From an uncultured Synechococcaceae cyanobacterium (GTDB lineage: Bacteria; Cyanobacteriota; Cyanobacteriia; PCC-6307; Cyanobiaceae): 38,494 nt of DNA. The translations under genes were made by a program, and so were the position numbers. The DNA lies in NCBI GenBank assembly GCA_902538695.1, contig CACBGC010000002.1, positions 1 through 38,494 of the forward strand, in the 5' to 3' direction. The notes under the pieces are model-generated. The model had not been told where the DNA came from. It worked only from the letters and a program-made list of their open reading frames with translations, and did no database searches. This document shows, one piece after another, positions 8,803 through 15,369 of this stretch (its first letter is position 1; each line of letters begins with the position of its first letter).

Positions 8803-8823
8803 AAATTTAATAAATAAATTTTT
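8801..8823. terminator. Bidirectional A+T-only hairpin between dxs and psaK
   Basis: AAAAATTTA (8801-8809) and TAAATTTTT (8815-8823) form a perfect 9-bp inverted repeat around a 5-base loop. One arm overlaps the dxs stop and the other overlaps the psaK stop. Each strand reads a run of five T at the end of the stem, the arrangement of an intrinsic terminator serving both convergent genes. The stem has no G-C pair, so it is thermodynamically weak. Confidence 0.45.
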
Positions 8824-9082
8824 ATAAAACACCACGTGAGGCTAATCCTAAAATTGCGCCAATTCCGAAAATATGTCCTAGGCAATTAGCACCTACAACT
8901 GATGCGTGACTTAAACCACCATAGAATTTTGAATTAGGTATTTCAAAACCTTCATTAGGTTTTCTTATTGTTGCTCTAGCAATTGCATAAGCAAAAACAT
9001 TACATACAATCATTACGACGGCACACTTTGGAGACCAAGAAAAAGTTGCTGGATCTGCAGCTGCAAATAATGTAGTAATCAT
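8822..9082 (-). CDS. psaK: Photosystem I subunit PsaK
   Basis: A small thylakoid membrane subunit at the edge of photosystem I that binds chlorophyll and carotenoid and helps connect outer antenna. The 86 residues show the PsaK pattern: a short lumenal N-terminus, a first membrane helix (about 18-36, AVVMIVCNVFAYAIARATI), a charged loop containing RKPNEGFEIPNSKFYGGLS, and a second helix (about 58-80, ASVVGANCLGHIFGIGAILGL). The length matches the processed family. It is separated by 66 bases from the DUF3593 gene upstream. That gap contains TATAAG and TATATG boxes on the minus strand, so it probably has its own promoter. This gene is a strong marker of a cyanobacterium. Confidence 0.95.
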   Translation of the reverse strand: MITTLFAAADPATFSWSPKCAVVMIVCNVFAYAIARATIRKPNEGFEIPNSKFYGGLSHASVVGANCLGHIFGIGAILGLASRGVL

Positions 9083-9148
9083 AAAAAATCGTTATTTTCA
9101 TATATTCTCTTATACTTTTACCTAAAAAACACAAAATTGTAAAAGGTC

Positions 9149-9484
9149 TTAAGAGTTGTTTACTTCTAAGCTATTTAACAACTTTATAAATCCAAACAAA
9201 ATAACAAAATCACTTAGAGTTAGGAAGGATTCTGCAAAGCCATGCAGGAAGTCCACCTCAACAAGTGTTTTATTATAATAATTTAGTGTGAAAATAGATA
9301 CCAATATAGTTATGAATACGAATAAAACAGTTAAGGAAAATCCAGTTTTCACAAAAATATTAACAGATTTGATTTTATATAAGTAAAACAAAAATATTGC
9401 ATATGGAATTATTGATACTGCGAACAATAATGTGTTATCAATTGAACCTAATTTTTCTATAAATTTAAAAAATAAATTATTCAT
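9149..9484 (-). CDS. DUF3593 family membrane protein
   Basis: A 111-residue protein with three predicted membrane segments (about residues 17-37, 46-68 and 85-103). It fits the DUF3593 family found in cyanobacteria and plastid-bearing eukaryotes, whose function is not known. Between helices two and three is a short polar loop (NYYNKTLVEVDFLHG), then AESFLTLSDFVILFGF. Its ATG overlaps the stop of the DUF2499 gene by 8 bases (ATGAATAA), so the two are almost certainly translated together. I infer that they act as a membrane complex. The family assignment comes from recognition of the sequence and its partner, not from a search. Confidence 0.65.
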   Translation of the reverse strand: MNNLFFKFIEKLGSIDNTLLFAVSIIPYAIFLFYLYKIKSVNIFVKTGFSLTVLFVFITILVSIFTLNYYNKTLVEVDFLHGFAESFLTLSDFVILFGFIKLLNSLEVNNS

Positions 9485-9779
9485 AAATCTCTTTTCCTTT
9501 AAAAATTATTATTGCAGCTAAGGCTAATGTTGAATTTCCTATAAATGTAAATATTCCTTGAAGAGATACTAGACCGTAAAGATTTTCTTGGTTGTCATAG
9601 ATATGCCATGTGATCGCACACATAGCACCTATTAAGTTTGGTACCATAGCGAGGCTTAACCAAAAAAATAAATTATATTTTTTATATGTAGAAATTTTGT
9701 ATATGACAAAGATAGTAAAAATCCATTCAATGACCGAAGAGATATGAATTAACCAAGTTCCAAATGATAATTCGTGCAA
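9477..9779 (-). CDS. DUF2499 (Ycf49-like) membrane protein
   Basis: A 100-residue protein with three hydrophobic segments (about residues 10-26, 36-58 and 70-94). It matches the DUF2499/Ycf49 family through its ELSFGTWLIHISSVIEWI start and the LVPNLIGAMCAITWH-like middle (here MVPNLIGAMCAITWHIYDN). Members are encoded in cyanobacteria and some algal plastid genomes and their role is unknown. The most likely start is TTG at 9779, since the family begins at this HEL sequence and no ATG lies in frame nearby. It follows the peroxiredoxin gene by 4 bases and overlaps the DUF3593 gene by 8 bases. Tight linkage to the DUF3593 gene supports a joint membrane function. Confidence 0.7.
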   Translation of the reverse strand: MHELSFGTWLIHISSVIEWIFTIFVIYKISTYKKYNLFFWLSLAMVPNLIGAMCAITWHIYDNQENLYGLVSLQGIFTFIGNSTLALAAIIIFKGKEIYE

Positions 9780-9783
9780 AATT

Positions 9784-10317
9784 TTATATTTTTTTCTTTA
9801 AAACGTTGAATACTTCTTTAGCATGATTTATAGGTAGAACACTAATCCATCTATAAGAAATTTTTCCATCTGGAGAAATCAAAAAAGTATTTCTATCTGA
9901 GAATGGAGGAATCCAGGAACCATATTTATCACTAATAATTCCGTCAGGATCAGATAATAAAGTGTAGTTTATGGATTTCTCGCTGCAGAAACTTTCATGA
10001 GAATCTTGATTATCAGCGCTAATACCAACTATTTCGGCATTATATTTTAAAAAATCTTGTTTTAATTCCGAAAAACCTTTAGCTTCTAGAGTGCAACCTG
10101 CTGTAAAGTCTTTTGGATAAAAATACATAACTAGCCACTGACCTTCAAAATCACTTAATTCCCATGTTTTTTTTGTTTTTATGTTTTTATTAAAACCCTT
10201 TAACTGAAAGTTAGGAGCATAATCACCAACTTCAGGAGCAAAATCAAAAGATAAGGCTGAATTACAATTAAATAAAAGAATGATTGGTATTAATATACTT
10301 GCAACTAAATTTTTCAT
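9784..10317 (-). CDS. Secreted PrxQ/BCP-type peroxiredoxin
   Basis: A thiol peroxidase of the AhpC/TSA-PrxQ family that reduces hydroperoxides with electrons from thioredoxin. It has an N-terminal signal sequence (MKNLVASILIPIILLF, possible cleavage after SALS near residue 23), so it should act in the periplasm or thylakoid lumen. The catalytic cysteine is in FTAGCTLEAKGF (about C75). The residue five positions later, where classical PrxQ has its resolving cysteine, is lysine. A second cysteine in ESFCSEK (about C111) sits in the place used by the alpha-3 type. I chose the ATG at 10317 over the TTG one codon upstream. Two cysteines near the signal peptide (FNCN) do not form a convincing lipobox. 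It sits between rpmB and the DUF2499 gene in a tight run. Confidence 0.88.
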   Translation of the reverse strand: MKNLVASILIPIILLFNCNSALSFDFAPEVGDYAPNFQLKGFNKNIKTKKTWELSDFEGQWLVMYFYPKDFTAGCTLEAKGFSELKQDFLKYNAEIVGISADNQDSHESFCSEKSINYTLLSDPDGIISDKYGSWIPPFSDRNTFLISPDGKISYRWISVLPINHAKEVFNVLKKKI

Positions 10318-10322
10318 CAAAT

Positions 10323-10559
10323 TTAGAATTTTTTTAAATCAACTCCATTTGATTTAGCAAATTTATCTAAACCTACTTTTTGTATGGACTTTAGGGCTTT
10401 GGTACTTATTTTTATATTTACCCACTTTTTCCCCTCTTCCCACCATAGTCTCCTTTTTTGGAGATTAACTTGTTGCAATTTTTTTGTGCGAATATGTGAG
10501 TGACTCACTGCCATCCCGTTATTAGCTTTTGCACCGGTCAGTTCGCAAACTCTTGACAT
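10323..10559 (-). CDS. rpmB: 50S ribosomal protein L28
   Basis: A structural protein of the large ribosomal subunit, 78 residues as expected. It begins MSRVCELTGAKANNGMAVSHSHIRTKK, where CxLTGxxxxxGxxVSHSxxxTKR is the L28 signature, and continues with basic RNA-binding segments (LQKRRLWW). It lies 39 bases downstream of htpG and 5 bases upstream of the peroxiredoxin gene. Only one of the cysteines used by zinc-binding L28 forms is present, so this is probably the zinc-free form. Confidence 0.97.
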   Translation of the reverse strand: MSRVCELTGAKANNGMAVSHSHIRTKKLQQVNLQKRRLWWEEGKKWVNIKISTKALKSIQKVGLDKFAKSNGVDLKKF

Positions 10560-10598
10560 ATTTATTGAGTTATATCTCTAAAAATTCTAACACATGGC

Positions 10599-12503
10599 TC
10601 AATTTGTTGAATTAAGTAATTCTGAAATTAATTCGGCATTATTATTTTGTAAATTAATGATTTGTTCTTGATCTAATCCACCAACTGAAAGCTTAGCCAT
10701 ATCGTAAACATGATTTGCAATTTTAGATGCCAATGGATTCTCAATAGGATCTTTTTCATCAATAATTATTTTGTTGCCTGTTATTTTATTAAGACCAACA
10801 ATAAGTGGATGTTCTTTGTTAATTAAGAGCACATGATATTCAGGTAAGCCAGGCATCTTTTGTTCCATGTAAGCTCCCATATCATTAATTCTTCTCATTT
10901 GTTCTGGAAGCAAGATCATCGCTGGTGGAGCATCTTTACTTGAAAGTGACTGCACTTTAACTGTTACTTTCTCATTGTTAAGGGCCTTAACTATCGTATT
11001 TCTAAGATTATCTGTATTTGATTTGCCATCCTTATCTACAATTTCTTTTGATTCTTTATCTTCTAGTTCATTTATTTCTGAATCTACTCTTTGGAATTGA
11101 AAATCTTCATTTTTACTTTCCAACCATGGAAGAAATTGTGCGTCAATTAAGGGATCTGATTTAATAACTTCTTTATTATCAGATAAACAGATATTTAATG
11201 CGCTAGACTGAGCGATCAAATCTGAACAGTAAATTATTTTTTTAGAATCAGTTAATTTATTTCGCTCTTTGTAATTTGCGAGAGTTGTGAAATATTTATC
11301 ATTTGACTTTATGAGGGATTTATTTTCAATATCTTTAGTTAAGTCTTTCTCTGAATTTATTATTGTTTCAAAAATTATACTGTTATTTACTAAATCAGCA
11401 AATTTTTCATCTTCGATAGCACCAATTTTGATAAAAGCAGAGATTGAATCCCAAATTTCTGCATAAAATTCTGGAGAATTTTTTATTAAATCCTTAAGTT
11501 TATTAGCGATTTTTTTTGAGATAAATGATGATATAGACCTAACTTTTCTATCTGTTTGTAATGCACTTCTACTTACATTTAGGGGTATATCTGTAGAGTC
11601 AATAACTCCTCTTAGAGGTAAAAGGTATTTTGGTACTATCTCTTTAATTGAATCGCTTACGAATACTTGATTGCAAAATAGTTTTATTTCTCCCTTTTCC
11701 CAATCAGCTCTACCTGACAGCTTTGGAAAATACAATATCCCTTGTATATCATATGGAAAATCCGTATTTAGATGAATCCATAACAGTGGATCTCCTTGGA
11801 AAGGATAAAGGTATTTATATAACTCAATATAATCTTCATCTTTTAATTCACTTGGTTGTTTTCTCCAAGGAGGATTTTTTTTATTAATTGTCTCTCCTTC
11901 TAGTAAGACATCTATTGGCATAAAATCACAATATTTTTTAATGAGTGATTTAATCCTTTCAGGCTCAATAAACTCTTTTTCTTCTTCAAGTAGGTGAAGA
12001 ATTACATCTGTACCAATTGTCTCTCTTTCTGATTCCTCTAACGTGAAATTTGGCGATCCATCACAAGACCATTTGAAAGCTTTTGATTCCCCAATTGCCG
12101 ACTTAGTTAATATTTCAACTTTATCTGCAACCATGAAACTTGAATAAAAACCTAGTCCAAAATGACCTATGAATTCATCATTATCTTTTTTGTATTTTGT
12201 TAGGAATTCTTCAGCACTAGAAAATGCAACTTGATTTATGTATTTCTTAATTTCTTCATCATTCATTCCAATTCCATTATCGGAAATTGTTAATGTATTT
12301 TTTTCACGATTAATTGTTATTTTTACTTGAGCCTTTTCAGTATTTTCGCAATCACCTGCCATAGAGGCCATTCTTCTTTTACTTATTGCGTCAACACCAT
12401 TACTAACAAGTTCTCTTAAAAAGATTTCATGGTCAGAATATACTGCCTTCTTGATAATTGGGAAAATATTTTCGGTATTAATACGAATTTCGCCTTTTTC
12501 CAT
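10599..12503 (-). CDS. htpG: Molecular chaperone HtpG (bacterial Hsp90)
   Basis: An ATP-dependent homodimeric chaperone that helps client proteins mature under heat, light and oxidative stress; in cyanobacteria clients include phycobilisome and tetrapyrrole-pathway proteins. The 634 residues carry the GHKL ATP-binding motifs in order: ELVSNGVDAISK (about 26-37), ISDNGIGM (about 73-80), and GHFGLGFYSSFMVAD (about 113-127). The middle domain includes the catalytic-arginine region PLNVSRSALQ, and a C-terminal dimerisation domain follows. The ELVSNGVDA form differs from the usual ELISNASDA. The 117-base upstream gap holds a perfect 16-base palindrome (12569-12584) but no CIRCE element. It is followed by rpmB. 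Confidence 0.97.
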   Translation of the reverse strand: MEKGEIRINTENIFPIIKKAVYSDHEIFLRELVSNGVDAISKRRMASMAGDCENTEKAQVKITINREKNTLTISDNGIGMNDEEIKKYINQVAFSSAEEFLTKYKKDNDEFIGHFGLGFYSSFMVADKVEILTKSAIGESKAFKWSCDGSPNFTLEESERETIGTDVILHLLEEEKEFIEPERIKSLIKKYCDFMPIDVLLEGETINKKNPPWRKQPSELKDEDYIELYKYLYPFQGDPLLWIHLNTDFPYDIQGILYFPKLSGRADWEKGEIKLFCNQVFVSDSIKEIVPKYLLPLRGVIDSTDIPLNVSRSALQTDRKVRSISSFISKKIANKLKDLIKNSPEFYAEIWDSISAFIKIGAIEDEKFADLVNNSIIFETIINSEKDLTKDIENKSLIKSNDKYFTTLANYKERNKLTDSKKIIYCSDLIAQSSALNICLSDNKEVIKSDPLIDAQFLPWLESKNEDFQFQRVDSEINELEDKESKEIVDKDGKSNTDNLRNTIVKALNNEKVTVKVQSLSSKDAPPAMILLPEQMRRINDMGAYMEQKMPGLPEYHVLLINKEHPLIVGLNKITGNKIIIDEKDPIENPLASKIANHVYDMAKLSVGGLDQEQIINLQNNNAELISELLNSTN

Positions 12504-12568
12504 TTAAAAAAAATCAAACATTTTAAATCTTATTTCGTAAAAACTAGTTAATCAAGTTTAATTAGGAG

Positions 12569-12584
12569 TATTGTCCGAACAATA
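12569..12584. promoter_or_regulatory. Perfect palindrome upstream of htpG (candidate operator)
   Basis: TATTGTCCGAACAATA is a perfect inverted repeat (TATTGT, 4-base CCGA centre, ACAATA), 66 bases upstream of the htpG start and 37 bases beyond the hisZ stop. Its central C+G bases stand out in an A+T background. There is no T-run after it, which argues against a terminator for hisZ. Function is inferred from position only. Confidence 0.35.
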
Positions 12585-12620
12585 TATGAATTTAAAAGTT
12601 AAATAAATTTTTAAAAGGTT

Positions 12621-13772
12621 TTATTTAACCCACATAATTTCACTACAATTATTTGCTTTCATAATTTGATTGGCTTTAGCCAAGTCATCAATTGGATTTA
12701 AATGTAAGACAGCAATATTGCCTTTTTTCTGTTGAACTTTTTGTTCATTCATACCTTTTTCTAAAAAATAAGAATCTTTAAACATCAATAGTATCTTTTT
12801 TTTATCTGTCTTTTCTTCCTTAATAAAATTTCTTAAAATGTCTACTGATATTGTAAATCCAATCCCATTAAATATTTTCTCATTAGGACTAAATGATCTT
12901 ACTAACTCATCATATCTTCCACCTTTTGCGATGACGCTTTTATTTATACCATTATCCCCTATTAGTTGAAAAACTATTCCTTCATATAAGTTCAAGTGAG
13001 GTTGAAAAGTGGGATCAAGTTGTAATTTAACACCATATTTATTTGATATTTTTGATAATGTTTCAAATAAAAAATTTAAGTCATCTAATGTTTTGCTAGT
13101 CCCATATATAGTTTTTAATTTTTTTAATATTGCAATTGGTTCTCCTCGTGTAAATAAAAGATCTTTAAGAATATATTTATCATCTTCATCTATTCCTAAT
13201 TTAGATAAATTATCTTGATCAAAATTAACCAGAGATTTCTTAATTTCTTCAAAATTATTATCTATATATTTGTTAAGTATCAAGTCCATTATTTTTGTGG
13301 TGCTTACAAGTAGAAATAAATTACAACCATCCTTCAAATTAATATTATCGATTGAATCAAACAAAATATTAATAACTTCAATTTCTGGGTATTTTGTATC
13401 ATATCCAATTAATTCAATTCCACTCTGCAATTTTTCTTGTAATTTAAATGAATTTTTATTATTTTGTTTTTTATCAAAAACCATTCCATTGGTGTATAAC
13501 CTTATAGGTCTTTTCTTATTTATTAATCTGGTAGATGACAATTTAACAATTGATGTTGTCATTTCTGGCCTAAGACATAATGAATTATTACTTACTATTC
13601 CTACAACCTGATTTTCATCAATAACACCATGGCCCTTTATGGTCTCTAAAGTATTTATAAATGAGGGTGAAACCTCTTCATACCCCCATAGTTTATAAAT
13701 ACTATTTAAATTATTTATGATGTTTGAGTTATTTTTTACATCGACTAATTTAATTTCCTTTATATCGGTCAT
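12621..13772 (-). CDS. hisZ: ATP phosphoribosyltransferase regulatory subunit (HisS-like)
   Basis: HisZ is a catalytically inactive paralogue of histidyl-tRNA synthetase that binds short-form HisG and confers activity and histidine feedback at the first step of histidine synthesis. The 383 residues resemble a class II synthetase catalytic core without a full tRNA-binding anticodon domain: WGYEEVSPSFINTLET near the N-terminus, the motif-2-like LCLRPEMTTSIVKLSS (about 66-81), and the motif-3-like IAKGGRYDELVRSF (about 280-293). HisS proper is around 420 residues with an intact anticodon domain. A true HisS is the main alternative, but length and divergence favour HisZ. It lies 18 bases after the suhB-like gene and is probably co-transcribed with it and the ferredoxin gene. 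Confidence 0.85.
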   Translation of the reverse strand: MTDIKEIKLVDVKNNSNIINNLNSIYKLWGYEEVSPSFINTLETIKGHGVIDENQVVGIVSNNSLCLRPEMTTSIVKLSSTRLINKKRPIRLYTNGMVFDKKQNNKNSFKLQEKLQSGIELIGYDTKYPEIEVINILFDSIDNINLKDGCNLFLLVSTTKIMDLILNKYIDNNFEEIKKSLVNFDQDNLSKLGIDEDDKYILKDLLFTRGEPIAILKKLKTIYGTSKTLDDLNFLFETLSKISNKYGVKLQLDPTFQPHLNLYEGIVFQLIGDNGINKSVIAKGGRYDELVRSFSPNEKIFNGIGFTISVDILRNFIKEEKTDKKKILLMFKDSYFLEKGMNEQKVQQKKGNIAVLHLNPIDDLAKANQIMKANNCSEIMWVK

Positions 13773-13790
13773 TTTAATATTTAACTAATT

Positions 13791-14639
13791 TTAGGTATAG
13801 AGATTTTTTTTAAATGGAGAAACTTTATCTAGTTCATTTTTTAATTCATTCTCAAGGCTGGGAGAACAAGCTAAAATTCTACCTGAACTTAAATTAAATT
13901 CTCCTGATGGATAATCAGAAATAATACCACCAGCTTCTTTAACAATAATAGCACCGGCTGCTAGGTCCCATACCTCCAATCCTCTTTCCCAATATCCATC
14001 TACCTTACCTGCAGCAACAAATGCAAGATCAACTGCTGCTGCACCTCCTCTTCTAACTCCTCTTGTTTTATGTGTTAAATAGCAAAATTCTGCATAATTA
14101 TTATCCTCCGTCTCAAATCTGTCATAAGAGAAACCGGTTACTAGTAAACTATCAGAAAGATTAGAGGGATTCGATACCTTAAGTTCACTATCATTGCAGA
14201 ATGAGCCTAAACCTATACAGGCTGAATATAGTTCATTTAAATAAGGTACTGATATAGCGCCTAATATTGGCTTATTTTTATATACAAGCCCAATAGAAGT
14301 CCCAAAAAAAGGATATCCATGGGAATAATTTGTTGTACCGTCTAATGGATCTATACACCATGTTAAATCCGAGTTATTGTTTAACATACCTGATTCCTCG
14401 GCATTTATAGATATGTTTGGTGTCTCTTCTAATAAATATTCTTTTATTTTGTTTTCAACTTCAAAATCTACATTGGTAACTAGATCACCCTTTCTACCCT
14501 TTGATGATATTTTTTGAATTTTACTATAGTTAACTTTTAAAATTTCATTACCAATTTGAGCGGAATTCTTTGCTATTTCATACAAAATGGATAAGTTAAC
14601 TTGATTTGCAAGTTCCTCTATTTCACATAATTCAATCAT
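13791..14639 (-). CDS. suhB: Inositol monophosphatase family protein
   Basis: A Mg2+-dependent, Li+-sensitive type phosphatase family acting on inositol monophosphate and related sugar phosphates. The 282 residues show the family metal-binding signatures: NAEESG (about 79-84), WCIDPLDGTTNYSHGYPFFG (about 93-112), and EVWDLAAGAIIVKEAGG (about 221-237). The substrate cannot be assigned; in cyanobacteria related proteins may act as inositol phosphatase, histidinol-phosphatase (HisN-type) or 3'-phosphoadenosine phosphatase. Being directly upstream of hisZ (18 bases) makes a role as histidinol-phosphatase an open possibility. It follows the ferredoxin gene by 5 bases. Confidence 0.88.
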   Translation of the reverse strand: MIELCEIEELANQVNLSILYEIAKNSAQIGNEILKVNYSKIQKISSKGRKGDLVTNVDFEVENKIKEYLLEETPNISINAEESGMLNNNSDLTWCIDPLDGTTNYSHGYPFFGTSIGLVYKNKPILGAISVPYLNELYSACIGLGSFCNDSELKVSNPSNLSDSLLVTGFSYDRFETEDNNYAEFCYLTHKTRGVRRGGAAAVDLAFVAAGKVDGYWERGLEVWDLAAGAIIVKEAGGIISDYPSGEFNLSSGRILACSPSLENELKNELDKVSPFKKNLYT

Positions 14640-14644
14640 GATAG

Positions 14645-15019
14645 TTAATCTTCCTCAAATTCCCAAGGTGGGGCAACTCTTGTATTACCCCTCCCAAAAT
14701 ATTGCCCAAATTGTAAATCGTAAACTTCATCTTCATATGTAGTTTCTACCTCAAGATCTGAAGTTGCTTTAGCGACACAAAGAAGTGCATATCCTTTGTC
14801 TTTTAAAGCCTGAGATACACCCATTGCTTCAGGTTGTTGTAAGGTACCAGATTTAATTTTAACTGCACAACTTGTACAGCAACCATTTCTACATGAAAAT
14901 GGAAGTTTGAAACCTTTCTTTTCAAATTCCTTAAGTATGTAGTCATCACTATTAACCTGCTCTTGGTATACCTTTCCGGTCTCCTTATTTTTAATCGTGA
15001 CTGTGAAAGTCTTTTTCAA
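14645..15019 (-). CDS. Plant-type [2Fe-2S] ferredoxin with C-terminal extension
   Basis: An electron carrier of 124 residues. The cluster ligands are C43, C48, C51 and C81 (C-x4-C-x2-C-x29-C), with an extra cysteine at 47 inside CRNGCCTSC. Unlike photosynthetic PetF (about 97-99 residues), it continues for about 27 residues after the beta-grasp core. That tail is acidic and aromatic and ends APPWEFEED, reminiscent of the C-terminally extended FdC-type ferredoxins of plants and cyanobacteria. Start: TTG at 15019, supported by an AGAGGAAAG ribosome-binding site 7 bases upstream and by the match to the domain's first strand. It is first in the run ferredoxin-suhB-hisZ and divergent from tRNA-Ser. 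Confidence 0.9.
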   Translation of the reverse strand: MKKTFTVTIKNKETGKVYQEQVNSDDYILKEFEKKGFKLPFSCRNGCCTSCAVKIKSGTLQQPEAMGVSQALKDKGYALLCVAKATSDLEVETTYEDEVYDLQFGQYFGRGNTRVAPPWEFEED

Positions 15020-15068
15020 ATAACTTTCCTCTAAAAAGGGATGATCAAGGGTTAAAATGGTTTCCTTG

Positions 15069-15155
15069 GGAGAGGTGGCCGAGTGGTTGAAGGCGCAGCA
15101 CTGGAAATGCTGTATAGGGGCAACTTTATCGAGGGTTCGAATCCCTCTCTCTCCG
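15069..15155 (+). tRNA. tRNA-Ser, anticodon GGA
   Basis: An 87-base class II tRNA. Acceptor GGAGAGG (15069-15075) pairs with TCTCTCC (15148-15154) with one G-T pair, and the discriminator base is G at 15155. The anticodon arm is CAGCA-CTGGAAA-TGCTG with anticodon GGA at 15103-15105, reading UCC and UCU. A long variable arm (about 15112-15129) is as expected for serine. The T arm is GAGGG-TTCGAAT-CCCTC (15131-15147). The 3' CCA is not encoded; TTTT follows directly. Confidence 0.97.
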
Positions 15156-15272
15156 TTTTATATTAGTTTATTTTGGTTAACAACATCAACAACCTTTTCT
15201 CTATATAATTTTTAGAAAATAGATAGGAATCTTTTTGTCAAGTTATAAATAATCTTATTTATTTAAATTAAG

Positions 15273-15301
15273 TTGAAAATATTTGATTTCTACTATTATA
15301 T
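15273..15301 (+). promoter_or_regulatory. Candidate sigma70-type promoter for dnaK
   Basis: TTGAAA at 15273-15278, a 17-base spacer, and TTATAT at 15296-15301, 68 bases before the dnaK start. The rest of the 214-base gap between tRNA-Ser and dnaK shows no gene, CIRCE element or strong hairpin that I can see. In DNA this rich in A+T such boxes arise often, so confidence is low. Confidence 0.3.
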
Positions 15302-15369
15302 GTAAATATCTAAGACAAAAATTAATTAAATTATTAGTAAATTTTGCTTTAATTTAGCCATCTAAAATC

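Noticed and set aside
10449..10508. Hairpin CTCC-TTTTTT-GGAG and palindrome GTGAGTGACTCAC inside rpmB
   Set aside because: Both fall within conserved L28 codons (RRLWW and SHSH), so the amino-acid sequence explains them.
15156..15369. Possible small RNA or CIRCE element between tRNA-Ser and dnaK
   Set aside because: No TTAGCACTC/GAGTGCTAA dyad, no stable hairpin with a T-run, and no Yfr1-like ACTCCTCACAC motif was seen. Only a weak promoter candidate remains.
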